Program-made: the position numbers and the translations under genes
In this document: positions 52,620 to 62,234 of the stretch, one piece after another
How positions within the stretch are numbered: the first letter of the stretch is position 1
Layout: each line of letters starts with the position of its first letter
Notes under the pieces: generated by a model
What the model was told of the DNA's origin: nothing
What the model saw: the letters and a program-made list of their open reading frames with translations, nothing else
The model's database searches: none
Assembly: GCA_017419405.1 (NCBI GenBank)
Contig: JAFOLH010000006.1
Span: 456,853 to 520,852, forward strand
Reading direction: 5' to 3'
Length of the DNA stretch: 64,000 nt
DNA from: Renibacterium sp.
GTDB lineage: Bacteria > Actinomycetota > Actinomycetes > Actinomycetales > Micrococcaceae

Positions 52620-53891
52620 CTACAGCAGTCCCGACTCGCTTTTTATTTCCAAGACTTTGAGCGCAGCTGCATCGACCGCGGCGGCGAAGGCCGGATCGGC
52701 GGTGGCCCGAGCCAACATGCCCTGGTACATCTGCGGCAGCAGCGCTTGATTCGTGCACAGCGCCATGGTGCCGCCCGCGGCAATGAACCCGGCGCCGCGA
52801 TCCGCCACCGGGAACGGCGAGAGTTGCACCGCATCGCAAATGTCGTCCGACACGATGATTCCGGTGAACCCGAGATCGCCGCGGAGCATGTCCTTCATCA
52901 CCACCGGGGAAAAGGGCGCGATGTTCTGCGCGTCGATCGCCGGATAGTAGGCATTGGAGACCATCACCCAGCGCACGCCAGAAGCCACCGCGTCCCGGAA
53001 TGGCTGCAGGTATGGATCTTGCCGCACGGTGGTTGCGTCCGTGACATTGCTGGCCACATCGGTGTTTTCGATCACCCGGCCGAGTCCCGGAAAGTGTTTG
53101 ACCGTAGGCGCCACACCTGCTGCCGCAAAGCCCAGAGCCGCCGCCACACCGCGAGCCGAGACGTCGGCCGGAGTGTAACCGTACTCTCTGCCGAAGTAGC
53201 CGATCGGCGCGTTTTGCGGCGCGAAGGCCGCCGATGGCACGGTGTCCAGAACCGGCGCAAAATTGACATTGACGCCGGCCGCCGCGAGCTGTTGGCCCCA
53301 CAGCGTGGTGTTCGCCTTGATCTGTTCCGGCGAGCTTGCCGCCTGTTGGATCGCGGATGGGATTTTGCCGAATCCCGGGCCATTCATGATTTGCACCAAG
53401 CCGCCTTCTTGGTCGGTCGCGACGAATTGCCGCACGTCCGCAGTGCTCAGCGGACCAACAGTCGCGGCGAGCTGATTCACCACTCCGGCGACCGCGGCGG
53501 CTCCCCCGTATTCGCGTCCTTTGAGAAAGACATTTCCCACGTTCATGGTGTTCAGTGCGGCCAATACATTGGCATCCGGGCCGCCCACCGGCGAGGAAAC
53601 CATCAGGATCTGACCGATTTTCTGGGACAACGTGAGCCCGGCCAGTTTCGCCTGAGCCGGCGTCGGCGGCGGGCTGGACGGCGTGGGCTGGTCCGGCGTC
53701 GGGCTGATTGTCGGGCCGCTGCTGGCACTTGGCCCGGCGCTGCTGCCGGAACCGCCGGCAGACTGGCTGCCGTCGGCCTTGGCACTGCCGAACCAGGCCG
53801 TGGAATTCAGCCCCAAAACCAGCGCTGCGACCAGCAGCAGCACGCCCGCCACCGAACCGGAAATCAACCAGGTTTTCTTAGTCATTGGCAC
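52620..53891 (-). CDS. Glycoside hydrolase family 3, NagZ-like
   Basis: A 423-residue secreted or membrane-anchored protein. One N-terminal span (TWLISGSVAGVLLLVAALVL), then a Ser/Pro linker (45-95), then the GH3 barrel with KHFPGLG and SDDICDA (catalytic Asp, and the nearby His found in NagZ is replaced). It likely removes GlcNAc from wall fragments. It overlaps ctaG by 14 bases. Confidence 0.85.
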   Translation of the reverse strand: MPMTKKTWLISGSVAGVLLLVAALVLGLNSTAWFGSAKADGSQSAGGSGSSAGPSASSGPTISPTPDQPTPSSPPPTPAQAKLAGLTLSQKIGQILMVSSPVGGPDANVLAALNTMNVGNVFLKGREYGGAAAVAGVVNQLAATVGPLSTADVRQFVATDQEGGLVQIMNGPGFGKIPSAIQQAASSPEQIKANTTLWGQQLAAAGVNVNFAPVLDTVPSAAFAPQNAPIGYFGREYGYTPADVSARGVAAALGFAAAGVAPTVKHFPGLGRVIENTDVASNVTDATTVRQDPYLQPFRDAVASGVRWVMVSNAYYPAIDAQNIAPFSPVVMKDMLRGDLGFTGIIVSDDICDAVQLSPFPVADRGAGFIAAGGTMALCTNQALLPQMYQGMLARATADPAFAAAVDAAALKVLEIKSESGLL

Positions 53892-54774
53892 CGCTTTCCG
53901 AACTGCTGAACCGGCGCAGGTGCGCCTGACTCAGGGCGTCCATCTCTTCATCGCTGAGTTCATCGATCTGGGCACGTTCACGTTTGTCGGTGCGGGCGAA
54001 GCGCAGGAACATCAAGACCAGGATCGGCAGATCCGATATTTCCGCAATGAACCAGAGCCAGTCCCCGGCCAGCTGCTGGTCACGTAACGGGTTCGGGAAC
54101 CAGCCGGGATGGATCCCCGGAACCACCCCGGCGCCGTCCAGCACGGTCTCCGAGAGCCGGAGCAGGATGCCAGGAATCGCATCGGCGAGCAGCTCGATGA
54201 AAGCGAACAGGATTTCCAAGACGATCAGGGCGCTGGTGGCTCGGGCCCCGGCTTCGGTGATCGGCAGGACCAAGAGCAATCCGAGCAGCGGCACGGCCAA
54301 GGTGAGCGCCGCTTCCGCGGCCCCGTTCATCCGGATGGTGCCGGCAATCGGAGTGAGCAGCCCGGCGAAAAACGCCAAACCCACCAACGGCGCTACCACT
54401 GCGTTGCCGAAGAACCTCATCGGCCAGCGAGCCCAGGAAACCAAGCGGTCACGGGCCGGTCCGGGAGCAATCGCCGCGCTCGCCAAAGCTACCGGCTTGC
54501 CCAGGGCCAGCAGCAGCGGGACCAGGAACAGCAACAAGGCCAACTTCACGGCGAAGGCCCATCGCAAGGATTCCGCGTTCACCCCGAGAAAGCCGAAGGC
54601 GACCGTCAGGTACGAACCCAGGCCAAGGACTCCGAAGAGCAGCGTCCGGTGCCAGGGCCATTCGCCGCGCAGCCGGATCACCCCGGTGGCGTAGAGCCCG
54701 CCGAAGAGCAGAGCGAGCGCCAAGGCCCAAGGATCCAATGCCCAGGTTCCGAAGAACTCGCCGATCGAGGGCAT
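53878..54774 (-). CDS. CtaG-like cytochrome oxidase assembly protein
   Basis: A 298-residue membrane protein with about seven spans, of the caa3-type CtaG family (WALDPWALALALLFGGLYAT, GDWLWFIAEISDLPILVLM). In Bacillus it helps copper-oxidase assembly. The C-terminus is charged (RTDKRERAQIDELSDEEMDA). It begins exactly where smpB ends. Confidence 0.78.
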   Translation of the reverse strand: MPSIGEFFGTWALDPWALALALLFGGLYATGVIRLRGEWPWHRTLLFGVLGLGSYLTVAFGFLGVNAESLRWAFAVKLALLLFLVPLLLALGKPVALASAAIAPGPARDRLVSWARWPMRFFGNAVVAPLVGLAFFAGLLTPIAGTIRMNGAAEAALTLAVPLLGLLLVLPITEAGARATSALIVLEILFAFIELLADAIPGILLRLSETVLDGAGVVPGIHPGWFPNPLRDQQLAGDWLWFIAEISDLPILVLMFLRFARTDKRERAQIDELSDEEMDALSQAHLRRFSSSESGAND

Positions 54775-55245
54775 TTAGCCCAAGTTCTTTTCGCGCATTG
54801 CACGCAGCGCCTCACGTGAGTCCTGGGCTTCGCGGAGGGCTTGACGCTTATCGTATTCGCGCTTGCCCTTGGCCAGCGCGATCTCCACCTTCGCCTTGCC
54901 ATCCAGGAAATACAGCTGCAGCGGGACAATCGTGAATCCGGCTTCCCGTGTTTTATGCGAGATTTTGGTCAATTCGGCACGGTGCAGCAACAGCTTACGA
55001 CGCCGTCGGGCACTGTGATTGGTCCAAGAACCGTTCAGGTATTCCGGAATATAGACGGCTTCCAACCACAATTCATCACCGTAAAAGGTGGCAAAGCCAT
55101 CGGTCAGGTTGGCCCGGCCCTCCCGCAATGACTTAACTTCGGTGCCCATCAAGGCAAGGCCGGCTTCGAAAGTATCCCCGATATGGTACTCATGCCGCGC
55201 CTTGCGATTGGTGGCCACTACCTTCCGGCCACTTTCCTTCGGCAC
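54775..55245 (-). CDS. smpB: SsrA-binding protein SmpB
   Basis: A 156-residue OB-fold protein that carries tmRNA to stalled ribosomes. Motifs are KARHEYHIGDTFEAGLALMG, TEVKSLREGRANL, GTRKYLLHRAEL-like (RRRKLLLHRAELTKI) and the C-terminal basic tail AKGKREYDKRQALREAQDSR. Start ATG 55245. Typical length. Confidence 0.95.
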   Translation of the reverse strand: MPKESGRKVVATNRKARHEYHIGDTFEAGLALMGTEVKSLREGRANLTDGFATFYGDELWLEAVYIPEYLNGSWTNHSARRRRKLLLHRAELTKISHKTREAGFTIVPLQLYFLDGKAKVEIALAKGKREYDKRQALREAQDSREALRAMREKNLG

Positions 55246-55293
55246 AGCAGTCTCCTCTATCGTTTTGGCAGATGATCCATCTTACTCCTGGAA

Positions 55294-56670
55294 TCAGAGC
55301 AAGCCAGCCGGGTTCACCGGGGAGCCATTGAGCCAGGTCTCGAAGTGGGCGTGGCAACCCGTGGAGTTTCCGGTACTGCCGGTGTAGGCGATGACCTGCC
55401 CCTGACTCACCGACTGGCCCACCGAAACCGCCACCGAGGTGTTGTGGTAGAACACCGTGGTGAGCGCATTGCCTTGGATCACGCCGTTGGAAAGCATCAC
55501 GGTGTTTCCGCCACCGTTGTTGAGCCAGCCGGCAACCGAGACCTTGCCCGAGGCCGGGGCCCGCACCGGGGTGCCACAGGAGACTCCGTAGTCGATTCCG
55601 GTGTGCAGGTAGGATCCGGTGCCGTTGAAGTCGATGGTTCCCGGAGGCACTGCACGCCAGCCCCAACCGGAGGTTATCGGCGCGCCGGCGAAGGGCGAAA
55701 GCAGGCCGAAGGCCGAAGGGTTCCCGGGCGGCGGCGGCGTCCAGTTGTTGTTTCCTTGGTTTTTGGCCGCCTCTCGGGCCGCCGCCTCGGCGGCGGCGAT
55801 CTCCTGCCGTTGCCGCTCTGCGATTTGGGCGGCCACATTGTCCTGCTCGGTCTTCACCGCGGCGAGCTTGGCCTGGATCTCGGGCTTTTTCGCGTTCAAT
55901 TCATTGCTCAATGCGGTGGTATCGACCACCAGCTTGTCCAACTCGGCCTTTTTGGCGGCCGCTTCGTCCTGGGCAGCCTTCTCCGCGGCCAACGCAGCGT
56001 CGGCCTTGGCTTTCAGATCGGTGATCTCGGCCTCGACCGCGATCAACCGGGCCTGCGAGTTGAGGTTCGTGGCGCTCTGCTGATTGAGTTTGTCCAAAGC
56101 CGCGTACTTGCTCCGCAAAACCTGATCGGCCATGCTCAGATTGCTGGCAATCTGATTGAGATCGGTACCGAGCAGCATCGAGATGTTCTCGGCCACACCG
56201 CCGGATTTGTAGGATTGCGCGGCAATCCTGCCGATCGCCACCTTGGACGCATCGGTCTGCTCTTTGTCGGTGGCGATCTGCGCTGCGATTTTGTCCCGGC
56301 TCTGTTGCGCCAAATCGACCCGGGCCGCCAACGATTGGACTTGCGCAGTCGCCGCGCCCACCCGGCCCTGGGCATCTGCCAGTGCCTGCTGCGCCCCGGG
56401 CAGCATGCCGGAGAACAAGGTCAGGTCTGCCGCCGACTTGGCAATTCCGGCGTCCACGAATTCGAGCGAAGCCTGGACGTCGGCAGCCTGCTGCTTCAGC
56501 TGGTTGGCCTGGTCATCGAGGTTGTCCGCGTAGGCCGCAGAGGGCACAGAGAAGGCCGGGATCAGGATGCCCAACACCAGACCCGCAGCCGCCAGGACGC
56601 TGATTCCTTTACGCAGGGCATGCGTCGTGCGGGTCGCCTCGGGTGCCATGTCCAACACTTTTGCCTTCAT
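55294..56670 (-). CDS. M23 peptidoglycan hydrolase with coiled coil, EnvC-like
   Basis: A 458-residue exported endopeptidase. Start taken at MKAKVL, which has GGAGAG upstream, rather than 15 bases earlier. Signal peptide (ISVLAAAGLVLGILIPAFSV), long coiled coil (about 45-290), then the LytM/M23 domain with YLHTGIDYG and CHAHFETW zinc motifs. It follows ftsE-ftsX on the same strand: FtsEX activates such coiled-coil hydrolases (EnvC, PcsB, RipC). It is thus the candidate division hydrolase. Confidence 0.88.
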   Translation of the reverse strand: MKAKVLDMAPEATRTTHALRKGISVLAAAGLVLGILIPAFSVPSAAYADNLDDQANQLKQQAADVQASLEFVDAGIAKSAADLTLFSGMLPGAQQALADAQGRVGAATAQVQSLAARVDLAQQSRDKIAAQIATDKEQTDASKVAIGRIAAQSYKSGGVAENISMLLGTDLNQIASNLSMADQVLRSKYAALDKLNQQSATNLNSQARLIAVEAEITDLKAKADAALAAEKAAQDEAAAKKAELDKLVVDTTALSNELNAKKPEIQAKLAAVKTEQDNVAAQIAERQRQEIAAAEAAAREAAKNQGNNNWTPPPPGNPSAFGLLSPFAGAPITSGWGWRAVPPGTIDFNGTGSYLHTGIDYGVSCGTPVRAPASGKVSVAGWLNNGGGNTVMLSNGVIQGNALTTVFYHNTSVAVSVGQSVSQGQVIAYTGSTGNSTGCHAHFETWLNGSPVNPAGLL

Positions 56671-56707
56671 CGTCAGTCTCTCCATGTGGTCGCCGTCTCA
56701 GTCTAGA

Positions 56708-57622
56708 CTAAACCTTCAAGTACTTCCTGAGGGTTATCCATGAAGATAGACCCGCCACGACGATGCTGATCCCGATCAGCACTGGTGCGATCCACCAGAC
56801 CTGGCCCACCGTGATGAACGGCGTGACCGGATTGGCCGGCGCCCAGATGTCTTCGATCACGAACTTCGTCACCGCCCACAATCCCGCCGAGGCAAGCACT
56901 GCACCGATGAACGCCGCGATCACGCCTTCCAGGATGAAGGGCAATTGCACCACGGTCTTCGATGCCCCCACCAGCCGCATGATCCCGGTCTCGCGTCGTC
57001 GGCTGAATGCCGAAAGCCGGATCGTGGTCGCGACCAGCAGGAACGCCGCCACGATCATCAAGCCGGCGATCACCAACGCGGCGATGGTTCCGATCCGCAT
57101 CGTGGTGAAGATCGGCTCCAGGGCAGTGCGCTGATCGACCACTTGGTCGACGCCGGGCACCGATGAGAGTGCTTCATTGAAGATCTGGTATTTTTCCGGA
57201 TCCGTCATGCTGACCCGGAACGAAGCCGGGAGCTGATCCGCGGTCAGGGAATCCGAGATCGCAGAATCCGGCCGCTGTTCCTTGAAGTGTTTGAGCGCGT
57301 CTTCCTGGGTTTCAAACTCGACCGTCTTGACGTACTGCTGGAGCGGCGGCTGATCCAATTTCGCCTGGATATCGGCGCGCTGCGCCTCGGTGTAAGCGCC
57401 CGATACGCAACTCGGATTCGTCGAATCCTTGTTGCAGAGGAAGACCGACACTTGAATCCGGTCGTACCAATAGCCCTTCATATTGTCGATCTGCTGCTGC
57501 AGCATGAGCGCCGCGCCGACGAAGGCCAGTGACACCACGGTCACCAAGATCACCGATACCACCATGGACAGGTTCCGGCGCAGGCCGGAACCGATTTCAC
57601 CGAGGATGAAGCCCAGTCTCAT
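56708..57622 (-). CDS. ftsX: Cell division permease FtsX
   Basis: A 304-residue protein with four spans and the large outer loop (about 45-180) between spans one and two. It opens [20 protein letters not shown], the typical FtsX start. The last spans hold [20 protein letters not shown]. It couples ATP use by FtsE to hydrolase activation. It overlaps ftsE by four bases. Confidence 0.93.
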   Translation of the reverse strand: MRLGFILGEIGSGLRRNLSMVVSVILVTVVSLAFVGAALMLQQQIDNMKGYWYDRIQVSVFLCNKDSTNPSCVSGAYTEAQRADIQAKLDQPPLQQYVKTVEFETQEDALKHFKEQRPDSAISDSLTADQLPASFRVSMTDPEKYQIFNEALSSVPGVDQVVDQRTALEPIFTTMRIGTIAALVIAGLMIVAAFLLVATTIRLSAFSRRRETGIMRLVGASKTVVQLPFILEGVIAAFIGAVLASAGLWAVTKFVIEDIWAPANPVTPFITVGQVWWIAPVLIGISIVVAGLSSWITLRKYLKV

Positions 57623-58380
57623 TTGCCGGACTCCTGCTCTGCCGGGTACGCATCCTGGCCATCGGAATCGACGGTTCCCGGAGCTACTTTCGGAATCATC
57701 GAGGTGTAGAGCGCCCGGGCTTCATCGCGCACGATCACGCCGTTGCGCAGTTCCACCACCCGCTTGCGGTATTGGTTCACGATGTCGTCGTCGTGCGTGG
57801 CCATCACCACGGTGGTGCCGTTCTGATTGATTTTGTCCAGAACCTTCATGATGCCCAGCGAAGTATCCGGATCGAGGTTTCCGGTCGGTTCGTCGGCCAA
57901 CAGGATCCCGGGCTTGTTCACCACGGCGCGGGCGATCGCCACGCGTTGCTGCTCACCGCCGGAGAGTTCATGCGGCAGCCGGTTCTCCTTGCCCTCCAAA
58001 CCCACGGTTTTGAGCACCTCGGGCACGGTTTCCCGGATCACGCTGCGGTTCTTGCCAATCACCTGCATCGCGAACGCCACATTTGCGAAAACCGTTTTCT
58101 GCGGCAGCAACCGGAAGTCCTGGAACACGACGCCGATGCCGCGACGGAGCTTCGGCACGCGCCACGAAGAGATATTCGCGACGTTCTGGCCCGCGACGTA
58201 AACGGCACCGCCGGTGGCCCGGTCTTCTTTGAGGACCAGCCGCAGGAAAGTGGATTTTCCCGAGCCTGAAGAACCGACCAGGAAGGCGAATTCGCCCCGG
58301 TCGATCTCCAGCGAGATTTTGTCCAGCGCTGGGCGGGTCTTGCGGTCATAGACCTTGGTGACAGTGTCGAAACGAATCAT
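57619..58380 (-). CDS. ftsE: Cell division ATPase FtsE
   Basis: A 253-residue ABC ATPase with Walker [10 protein letters not shown], signature LSGGEQQR and Walker [11 protein letters not shown]. The start [12 protein letters not shown] is that of actinobacterial FtsE, and a C-terminal extension of about 25 residues ([20 protein letters not shown]) goes beyond the core. Between it and prfB lies a 150-base gap with no gene. Confidence 0.94.
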   Translation of the reverse strand: MIRFDTVTKVYDRKTRPALDKISLEIDRGEFAFLVGSSGSGKSTFLRLVLKEDRATGGAVYVAGQNVANISSWRVPKLRRGIGVVFQDFRLLPQKTVFANVAFAMQVIGKNRSVIRETVPEVLKTVGLEGKENRLPHELSGGEQQRVAIARAVVNKPGILLADEPTGNLDPDTSLGIMKVLDKINQNGTTVVMATHDDDIVNQYRKRVVELRNGVIVRDEARALYTSMIPKVAPGTVDSDGQDAYPAEQESGK

Positions 58381-58530
58381 GGCTCTTTTTCACCCAGAGG
58401 TTCACCGGCAGCTGGGCAGGGTTCGGGGAAGAATCCACCGGCTTCTCGACTATAGGCATCTACCGCCGGAGTATTCCCGGACCGGACGCGGTGTGTCGGC
58501 TATTTCCGCTCAGTTCGGCCGCAGCAGCGG

Positions 58531-59646
58531 CTATTCGGCAGCGTTGCGGTTGTTCGCCCGCCACCGGATGCCGGCGTCGATGAAATCATCGATGTCGCCG
58601 TCGAGCACACCGGAGGTGTTCCCGACTTCGTGTTCGGTACGCAGGTCCTTGACCATTTGGTACGGATTGAGCACATAGGAACGCATCTGATCGCCCCACG
58701 ATGCTTTGACATCCCCGGCGAGCGCCTTCTTTTCCGCATCTTCTTCTTGCTTCTTCAACAGCAGCAACCGGGACTGCAAAACGCGCAAGGCAGCTGCCCG
58801 GTTCTGCAGCTGGGACTTCTCGTTCTGCATCGAGACCACGGTGCCGGTGGGCAGGTGGGTCAGCCGGACCGCCGAATCCGTGGTGTTGACGGACTGGCCA
58901 CCAGGACCGGAGGAGCGGAAAACATCGACCCTGATGTCGTTTTCCGGGATTTCGATACTGTCCGTCTGCTCGATCAACGGGATGACTTCGACCGCCGCGA
59001 AGGAGGTCTGCCGACGTCCCTGGTTGTCGAACGGGCTGATCCGGACCAAGCGGTGGGTACCGGCTTCGACGCTGAGCGTTCCGAAGGCGTAGGGCGCTTT
59101 GACTTCGAAGGTGGCCGATTTCAAACCGGCTTCCTCGGCGTACGAGGTGTCCAAGACCGCAGTCGGATAACCGTGGCGTTCCGCCCAACGCAAATACATG
59201 CGCAGCAGCATCTCAGCGAAATCGGCGGCATCCACACCGCCGGCACCGGAGCGGATCGTGACCACGGCTTCCCGTTCGTCGTATTCACCGGCGAGCAGGG
59301 TGACCACTTCGAGTTCCTGCAAGGATTTCTGCAATGACTTGAGCTCTTTGGCCGCCTCGGTGGCGCTGTCTTCATCGTGTTCCGATTCGGCGAGCTCGAC
59401 GAGCACTTCCAAATCGTCGATTCGTGAGGTCAGCGTTTCCAACCGTTCGAGCTTCGACTGGGCATGGGAGAGCCTGGACGTCACTTTTTGCGCTTCCGCA
59501 GGGTCGTCCCAGAGGTCAGGCGCCCCGGCCTGCACGGAAAGCTCTTCGATCTCTTTCCGTAGCGAGTCGGCATCGATCACCCGTTCGATGGAATCGTAGG
59601 TGGCGCGGAGCGCGCGGATCTCTGCCAGAAAATCGATGTCAGCCAT
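58531..59646 (-). CDS. prfB: Peptide chain release factor 2
   Basis: A 371-residue RF2. The tripeptide SPF ([15 protein letters not shown]) reads UGA/UAA stops and GGQ ([15 protein letters not shown]) drives release. The frame is continuous, so the programmed +1 shift found in most bacteria is absent, as in other actinobacteria. Start ATG 59646. Confidence 0.96.
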   Translation of the reverse strand: MADIDFLAEIRALRATYDSIERVIDADSLRKEIEELSVQAGAPDLWDDPAEAQKVTSRLSHAQSKLERLETLTSRIDDLEVLVELAESEHDEDSATEAAKELKSLQKSLQELEVVTLLAGEYDEREAVVTIRSGAGGVDAADFAEMLLRMYLRWAERHGYPTAVLDTSYAEEAGLKSATFEVKAPYAFGTLSVEAGTHRLVRISPFDNQGRRQTSFAAVEVIPLIEQTDSIEIPENDIRVDVFRSSGPGGQSVNTTDSAVRLTHLPTGTVVSMQNEKSQLQNRAAALRVLQSRLLLLKKQEEDAEKKALAGDVKASWGDQMRSYVLNPYQMVKDLRTEHEVGNTSGVLDGDIDDFIDAGIRWRANNRNAAE

Positions 59647-59710
59647 GATGCTCTAGCTTATGGCATCGGCCGACGCTGCCGGTATTTGCCGCTGAGCCCG
59701 CGCCCTCCGG

Positions 59711-60202
59711 TCAACGCCGCAGCTGCGGGCGGGATGTGCTGGTGGCCGTGATTTCGACTCCGTCGGGCAACAACAATCCCACCACCGGCAAGCGGACTAC
59801 CGCGGTCAGCACCACCGTGGCGCTGCGAGAGTCCGGCGAGCCGGTCCGTTCGGACACTGCCAACCGGTCGAAATCGTCCGCGGTCCGGGCCTGCTGGAGA
59901 TACTGCCGAACCACGGCGCGGACCCGCTGGTCGCTCAGCGTCAATTGCGGTGCCGAGCCAGGCCCGACGGCGCCGAGGCTGAAGCTGTCCGCAGCGAACG
60001 CCGAGGCACTGTCCGCGACGGACAACAACCGTTTGTGCTCCAAGTACACCGCCGAAGCAGCCGTCACCACCGACACCGCCAACAAGGACAACAGCAGATA
60101 GCCGATGACCAGAATCGCAAGCTGCCCGGATTCGCCGGCAGCACGGTGCTGACCGCCGCGGTGCAAAGCCGCCGTCCGCCGCGCAACGATTCGGACCGTC
60201 AC
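59711..60202 (-). CDS. Tad pilus-linked membrane protein (TadG-like)
   Basis: A 163-residue protein. The GTG start overlaps the upstream stop. The GESGQLAILVIGYLLLSLLA segment is the N-terminal Tad-like helix, followed by ASAVYLEHKRLLSVADSASA, as in TadG-type proteins. The rest is a small outer domain. Member of the Flp cluster; its precise role is unknown. Confidence 0.75.
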   Translation of the reverse strand: MTVRIVARRTAALHRGGQHRAAGESGQLAILVIGYLLLSLLAVSVVTAASAVYLEHKRLLSVADSASAFAADSFSLGAVGPGSAPQLTLSDQRVRAVVRQYLQQARTADDFDRLAVSERTGSPDSRSATVVLTAVVRLPVVGLLLPDGVEITATSTSRPQLRR

Positions 60203-60687
60203 CGGAACCGACCGACCATCTGGGAAGCGCTTGCCGCCAGGCTGACCCCGGTGCGGTCGAAGCCAGGCAGGCTCGGCAACAGGGGCAAAGGCACCCGTAC
60301 CGTGATCACCACGGTGACCCGGGTGCCCGCAGCCTGGCAATCTGCCGGCTCGCAGGCTATCCGCAACTCGGCCTGTTCGGGTTGCAGGCCGAAATCACGC
60401 AAGGCCAAGAGCACCGCCTGTTCGGCCCGCAACTCCGCCGACTCCTGCGTCGCTTCGCGAACATAGACTTTGCCCGCCTGGTCTGCCGCGCCGGCTGCGG
60501 CAAAGGCCGCCCCTTGCAATTGCGCCAAAGCCACGATCAAGTACAACACCGGAAGCAATAGCAGCACGCCCAGGAAAACGAATTCGATCACGGCACTCCC
60601 CCGAGCCGAAGGTTCCGCCGGCGGATGCCGAATTCGCTGGGCGATTCGGGCCAAGCCGCCGCCTGGCTCACGGTTGCAGTGCCGCAT
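60199..60687 (-). CDS. TadE-like pseudopilin (second copy)
   Basis: A 162-residue protein. SARGSAVIEFVFLGVLLLLP has the TadE motif (G-x5-E followed by hydrophobic residues) and the rest is a periplasm-facing domain with the pair CEPADC. A start overlap of 20 bases with the upstream gene suggests a later start may be used, but none has a good ribosome binding site. Confidence 0.78.
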   Translation of the reverse strand: MRHCNREPGGGLARIAQRIRHPPAEPSARGSAVIEFVFLGVLLLLPVLYLIVALAQLQGAAFAAAGAADQAGKVYVREATQESAELRAEQAVLLALRDFGLQPEQAELRIACEPADCQAAGTRVTVVITVRVPLPLLPSLPGFDRTGVSLAASASQMVGRFR

Positions 60688-61057
60688 GTCCGTTCACCTC
60701 CAGGACTTTGGCCGGCCCGATCAAGCCGATCACCGGCAACGGAGCCCGAACCGTGATCCGCAGCACCGGAATCCCTGCGACTTCGGCACGGCTGAAACGG
60801 ATGTCCTGGGCGAAGTCGGGGTTCAGCGCGGAGCCGATCAGTTCCCGGGTCCGATTCACCCCGTCCTCAGCTGCCCGGTCCGCCAAGCCGCCGTACCGGG
60901 CACCGGAGGCTGCGGCATCGACGATGGTGTTTCGGACGTGCAGAACCAGCGCCAGCTGGACAATCGAGATGAAGGTCAAGGCCAGCAACGCGCCGACCAG
61001 GACAAAGTCGACCAGCGCGGAACCGCGCTCAGCCGCGGACTCTATTGATCGCGTCAT
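60668..61057 (-). CDS. TadE-like pseudopilin (first copy)
   Basis: A 129-residue TadE-type protein. AERGSALVDFVLVGALLALT is the prepilin-like segment, with Asp in place of the usual Glu at the +5 position. AASGARYGGLADRAAEDGVN follows, then a beta end. It belongs to the minor pilin class. Confidence 0.8.
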   Translation of the reverse strand: MTRSIESAAERGSALVDFVLVGALLALTFISIVQLALVLHVRNTIVDAAASGARYGGLADRAAEDGVNRTRELIGSALNPDFAQDIRFSRAEVAGIPVLRITVRAPLPVIGLIGPAKVLEVNGHAALQP

Positions 61058-61268
61058 TGAACATGTTGGTCAGGGCCGGGCCGGCGAGCGCAAGCAGCGC
61101 GACGACCAATAACGCGGTCATCAGGGTCACCATGACCCAACCCGGGACGTCTCCGCGCTCGCCGTCGTCGGACCCTTTCAATCGGCCGCGGGCAACCAGG
61201 CAAACACTCCCGATGAAGCCAAGCAAGGCAACTGCCCGGATCCAGTTGCGACACCGTTGCAATCCCAT
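61029..61268 (-). CDS. Flp pilin-like small protein
   Basis: A 79-residue protein, start ATG 61268 with a perfect GAGAGGAGAGACC site. Two hydrophobic parts surround a Gly-Asp-Val-Pro-Gly-Trp motif (ERGDVPGWVMVTLMTALLVV). It sits between TadC and TadE genes, the place of the Flp pilin in actinobacterial clusters. The usual Glu at +5 is missing. Confidence 0.6.
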   Translation of the reverse strand: MGLQRCRNWIRAVALLGFIGSVCLVARGRLKGSDDGERGDVPGWVMVTLMTALLVVALLALAGPALTNMFNDAINRVRG

Positions 61269-61292
61269 GGTCTCTCCTCTCATTCAAACCTC

Positions 61293-62234
61293 CTATAGAC
61301 CGAAACTCAGCAGGTGGAATCCGGGGAAAGCTGCGAAGAGCACAGTCAGCGGCAAAATGCCGAAGACCACCGGAATCATCATGGCGATTTCCTTTTTGCC
61401 GGCCGATTCCATGAGCTCCCGTTTCGCCAAGTCCCGGACGTCCTGTGCTTGGGCGCGCAGGACGTCCGCCAACGGGGTGCCGCGTTGGATCGCCACGGCG
61501 AGGCCGTCGGTGAACCTGACCAAGGGCATCGCCGTAGTCCGGGCGGAAAATTCCGCCAATGCCTCGATCAGCGGCGTCCCGCTGCGGGTGCGATTCAGAA
61601 TCCTTTCGAACTCACTGGAAAGTTCGCCGCTCGAAGCCCGGCAGACCCGTTCCAAGGCGCCGGCCGCACTCTCACCGGCACCGACCGCGAGGGCCATCAG
61701 TTCCGCCAAGGCCGGGAATTCGTTCAGCATTTTCCGCTCGCGGCGTTTGATCTGCTGGGATAGCAGATGGTCGCGCAACAGATACCCGAAGCAGGCTGCA
61801 CCCAGCGACACGACGGCCGGCAGCAAAGGGCTGCTGGTTCGGCCGATCGCCCAGAACACCGAAATCGACGCTGCTACGCCGAAGCCCACGCCCGCCCACA
61901 GGAGCTGCTCGGCCCGGAATTCCAAGGGCGACTGTGCCCGGCCGGCCTGGCCGAGCCGCAGCGCCAAGTTCGCATTTCCGCTGCCGATTCCGGGAAACCG
62001 AACGCCGGCCCGCGCCAACCCGCCACGCAGGAACCGTTCCAGGGGACCCAGCATGGACCCGGGGGCGTCGACGCGCAGCAGAAGCCTCGATTGCGCTGCG
62101 GACGGGCGCATCTGCGGCTCAATCCGTTCGCTGAAATCCGGTCCGCGCATGAAGGGGGCTCGGAACAACACGAGGCACAGCCCCAGGCCGAGCAGTGCTC
62201 CGGACAGCATCGCCGGCAACATCTGGCTGCTCAT
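61293..62234 (-). CDS. tadC: Tad secretion membrane protein TadC
   Basis: A 313-residue GspF-like (T2SSF) membrane protein. The start ATG overlaps the tadB stop. Pattern is EFPALAELMALAVGAGESAA and QDVRDLAKRELMESAGKKE, both T2SSF landmarks. With TadB it forms the inner platform for pilus assembly. Confidence 0.86.
   Translation of the reverse strand: MSSQMLPAMLSGALLGLGLCLVLFRAPFMRGPDFSERIEPQMRPSAAQSRLLLRVDAPGSMLGPLERFLRGGLARAGVRFPGIGSGNANLALRLGQAGRAQSPLEFRAEQLLWAGVGFGVAASISVFWAIGRTSSPLLPAVVSLGAACFGYLLRDHLLSQQIKRRERKMLNEFPALAELMALAVGAGESAAGALERVCRASSGELSSEFERILNRTRSGTPLIEALAEFSARTTAMPLVRFTDGLAVAIQRGTPLADVLRAQAQDVRDLAKRELMESAGKKEIAMMIPVVFGILPLTVLFAAFPGFHLLSFGL

Noticed and set aside
58531..59646. 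Programmed +1 frameshift in prfB
   Set aside because: The frame is open from ATG to stop with no early UGA, as usual for actinobacteria.
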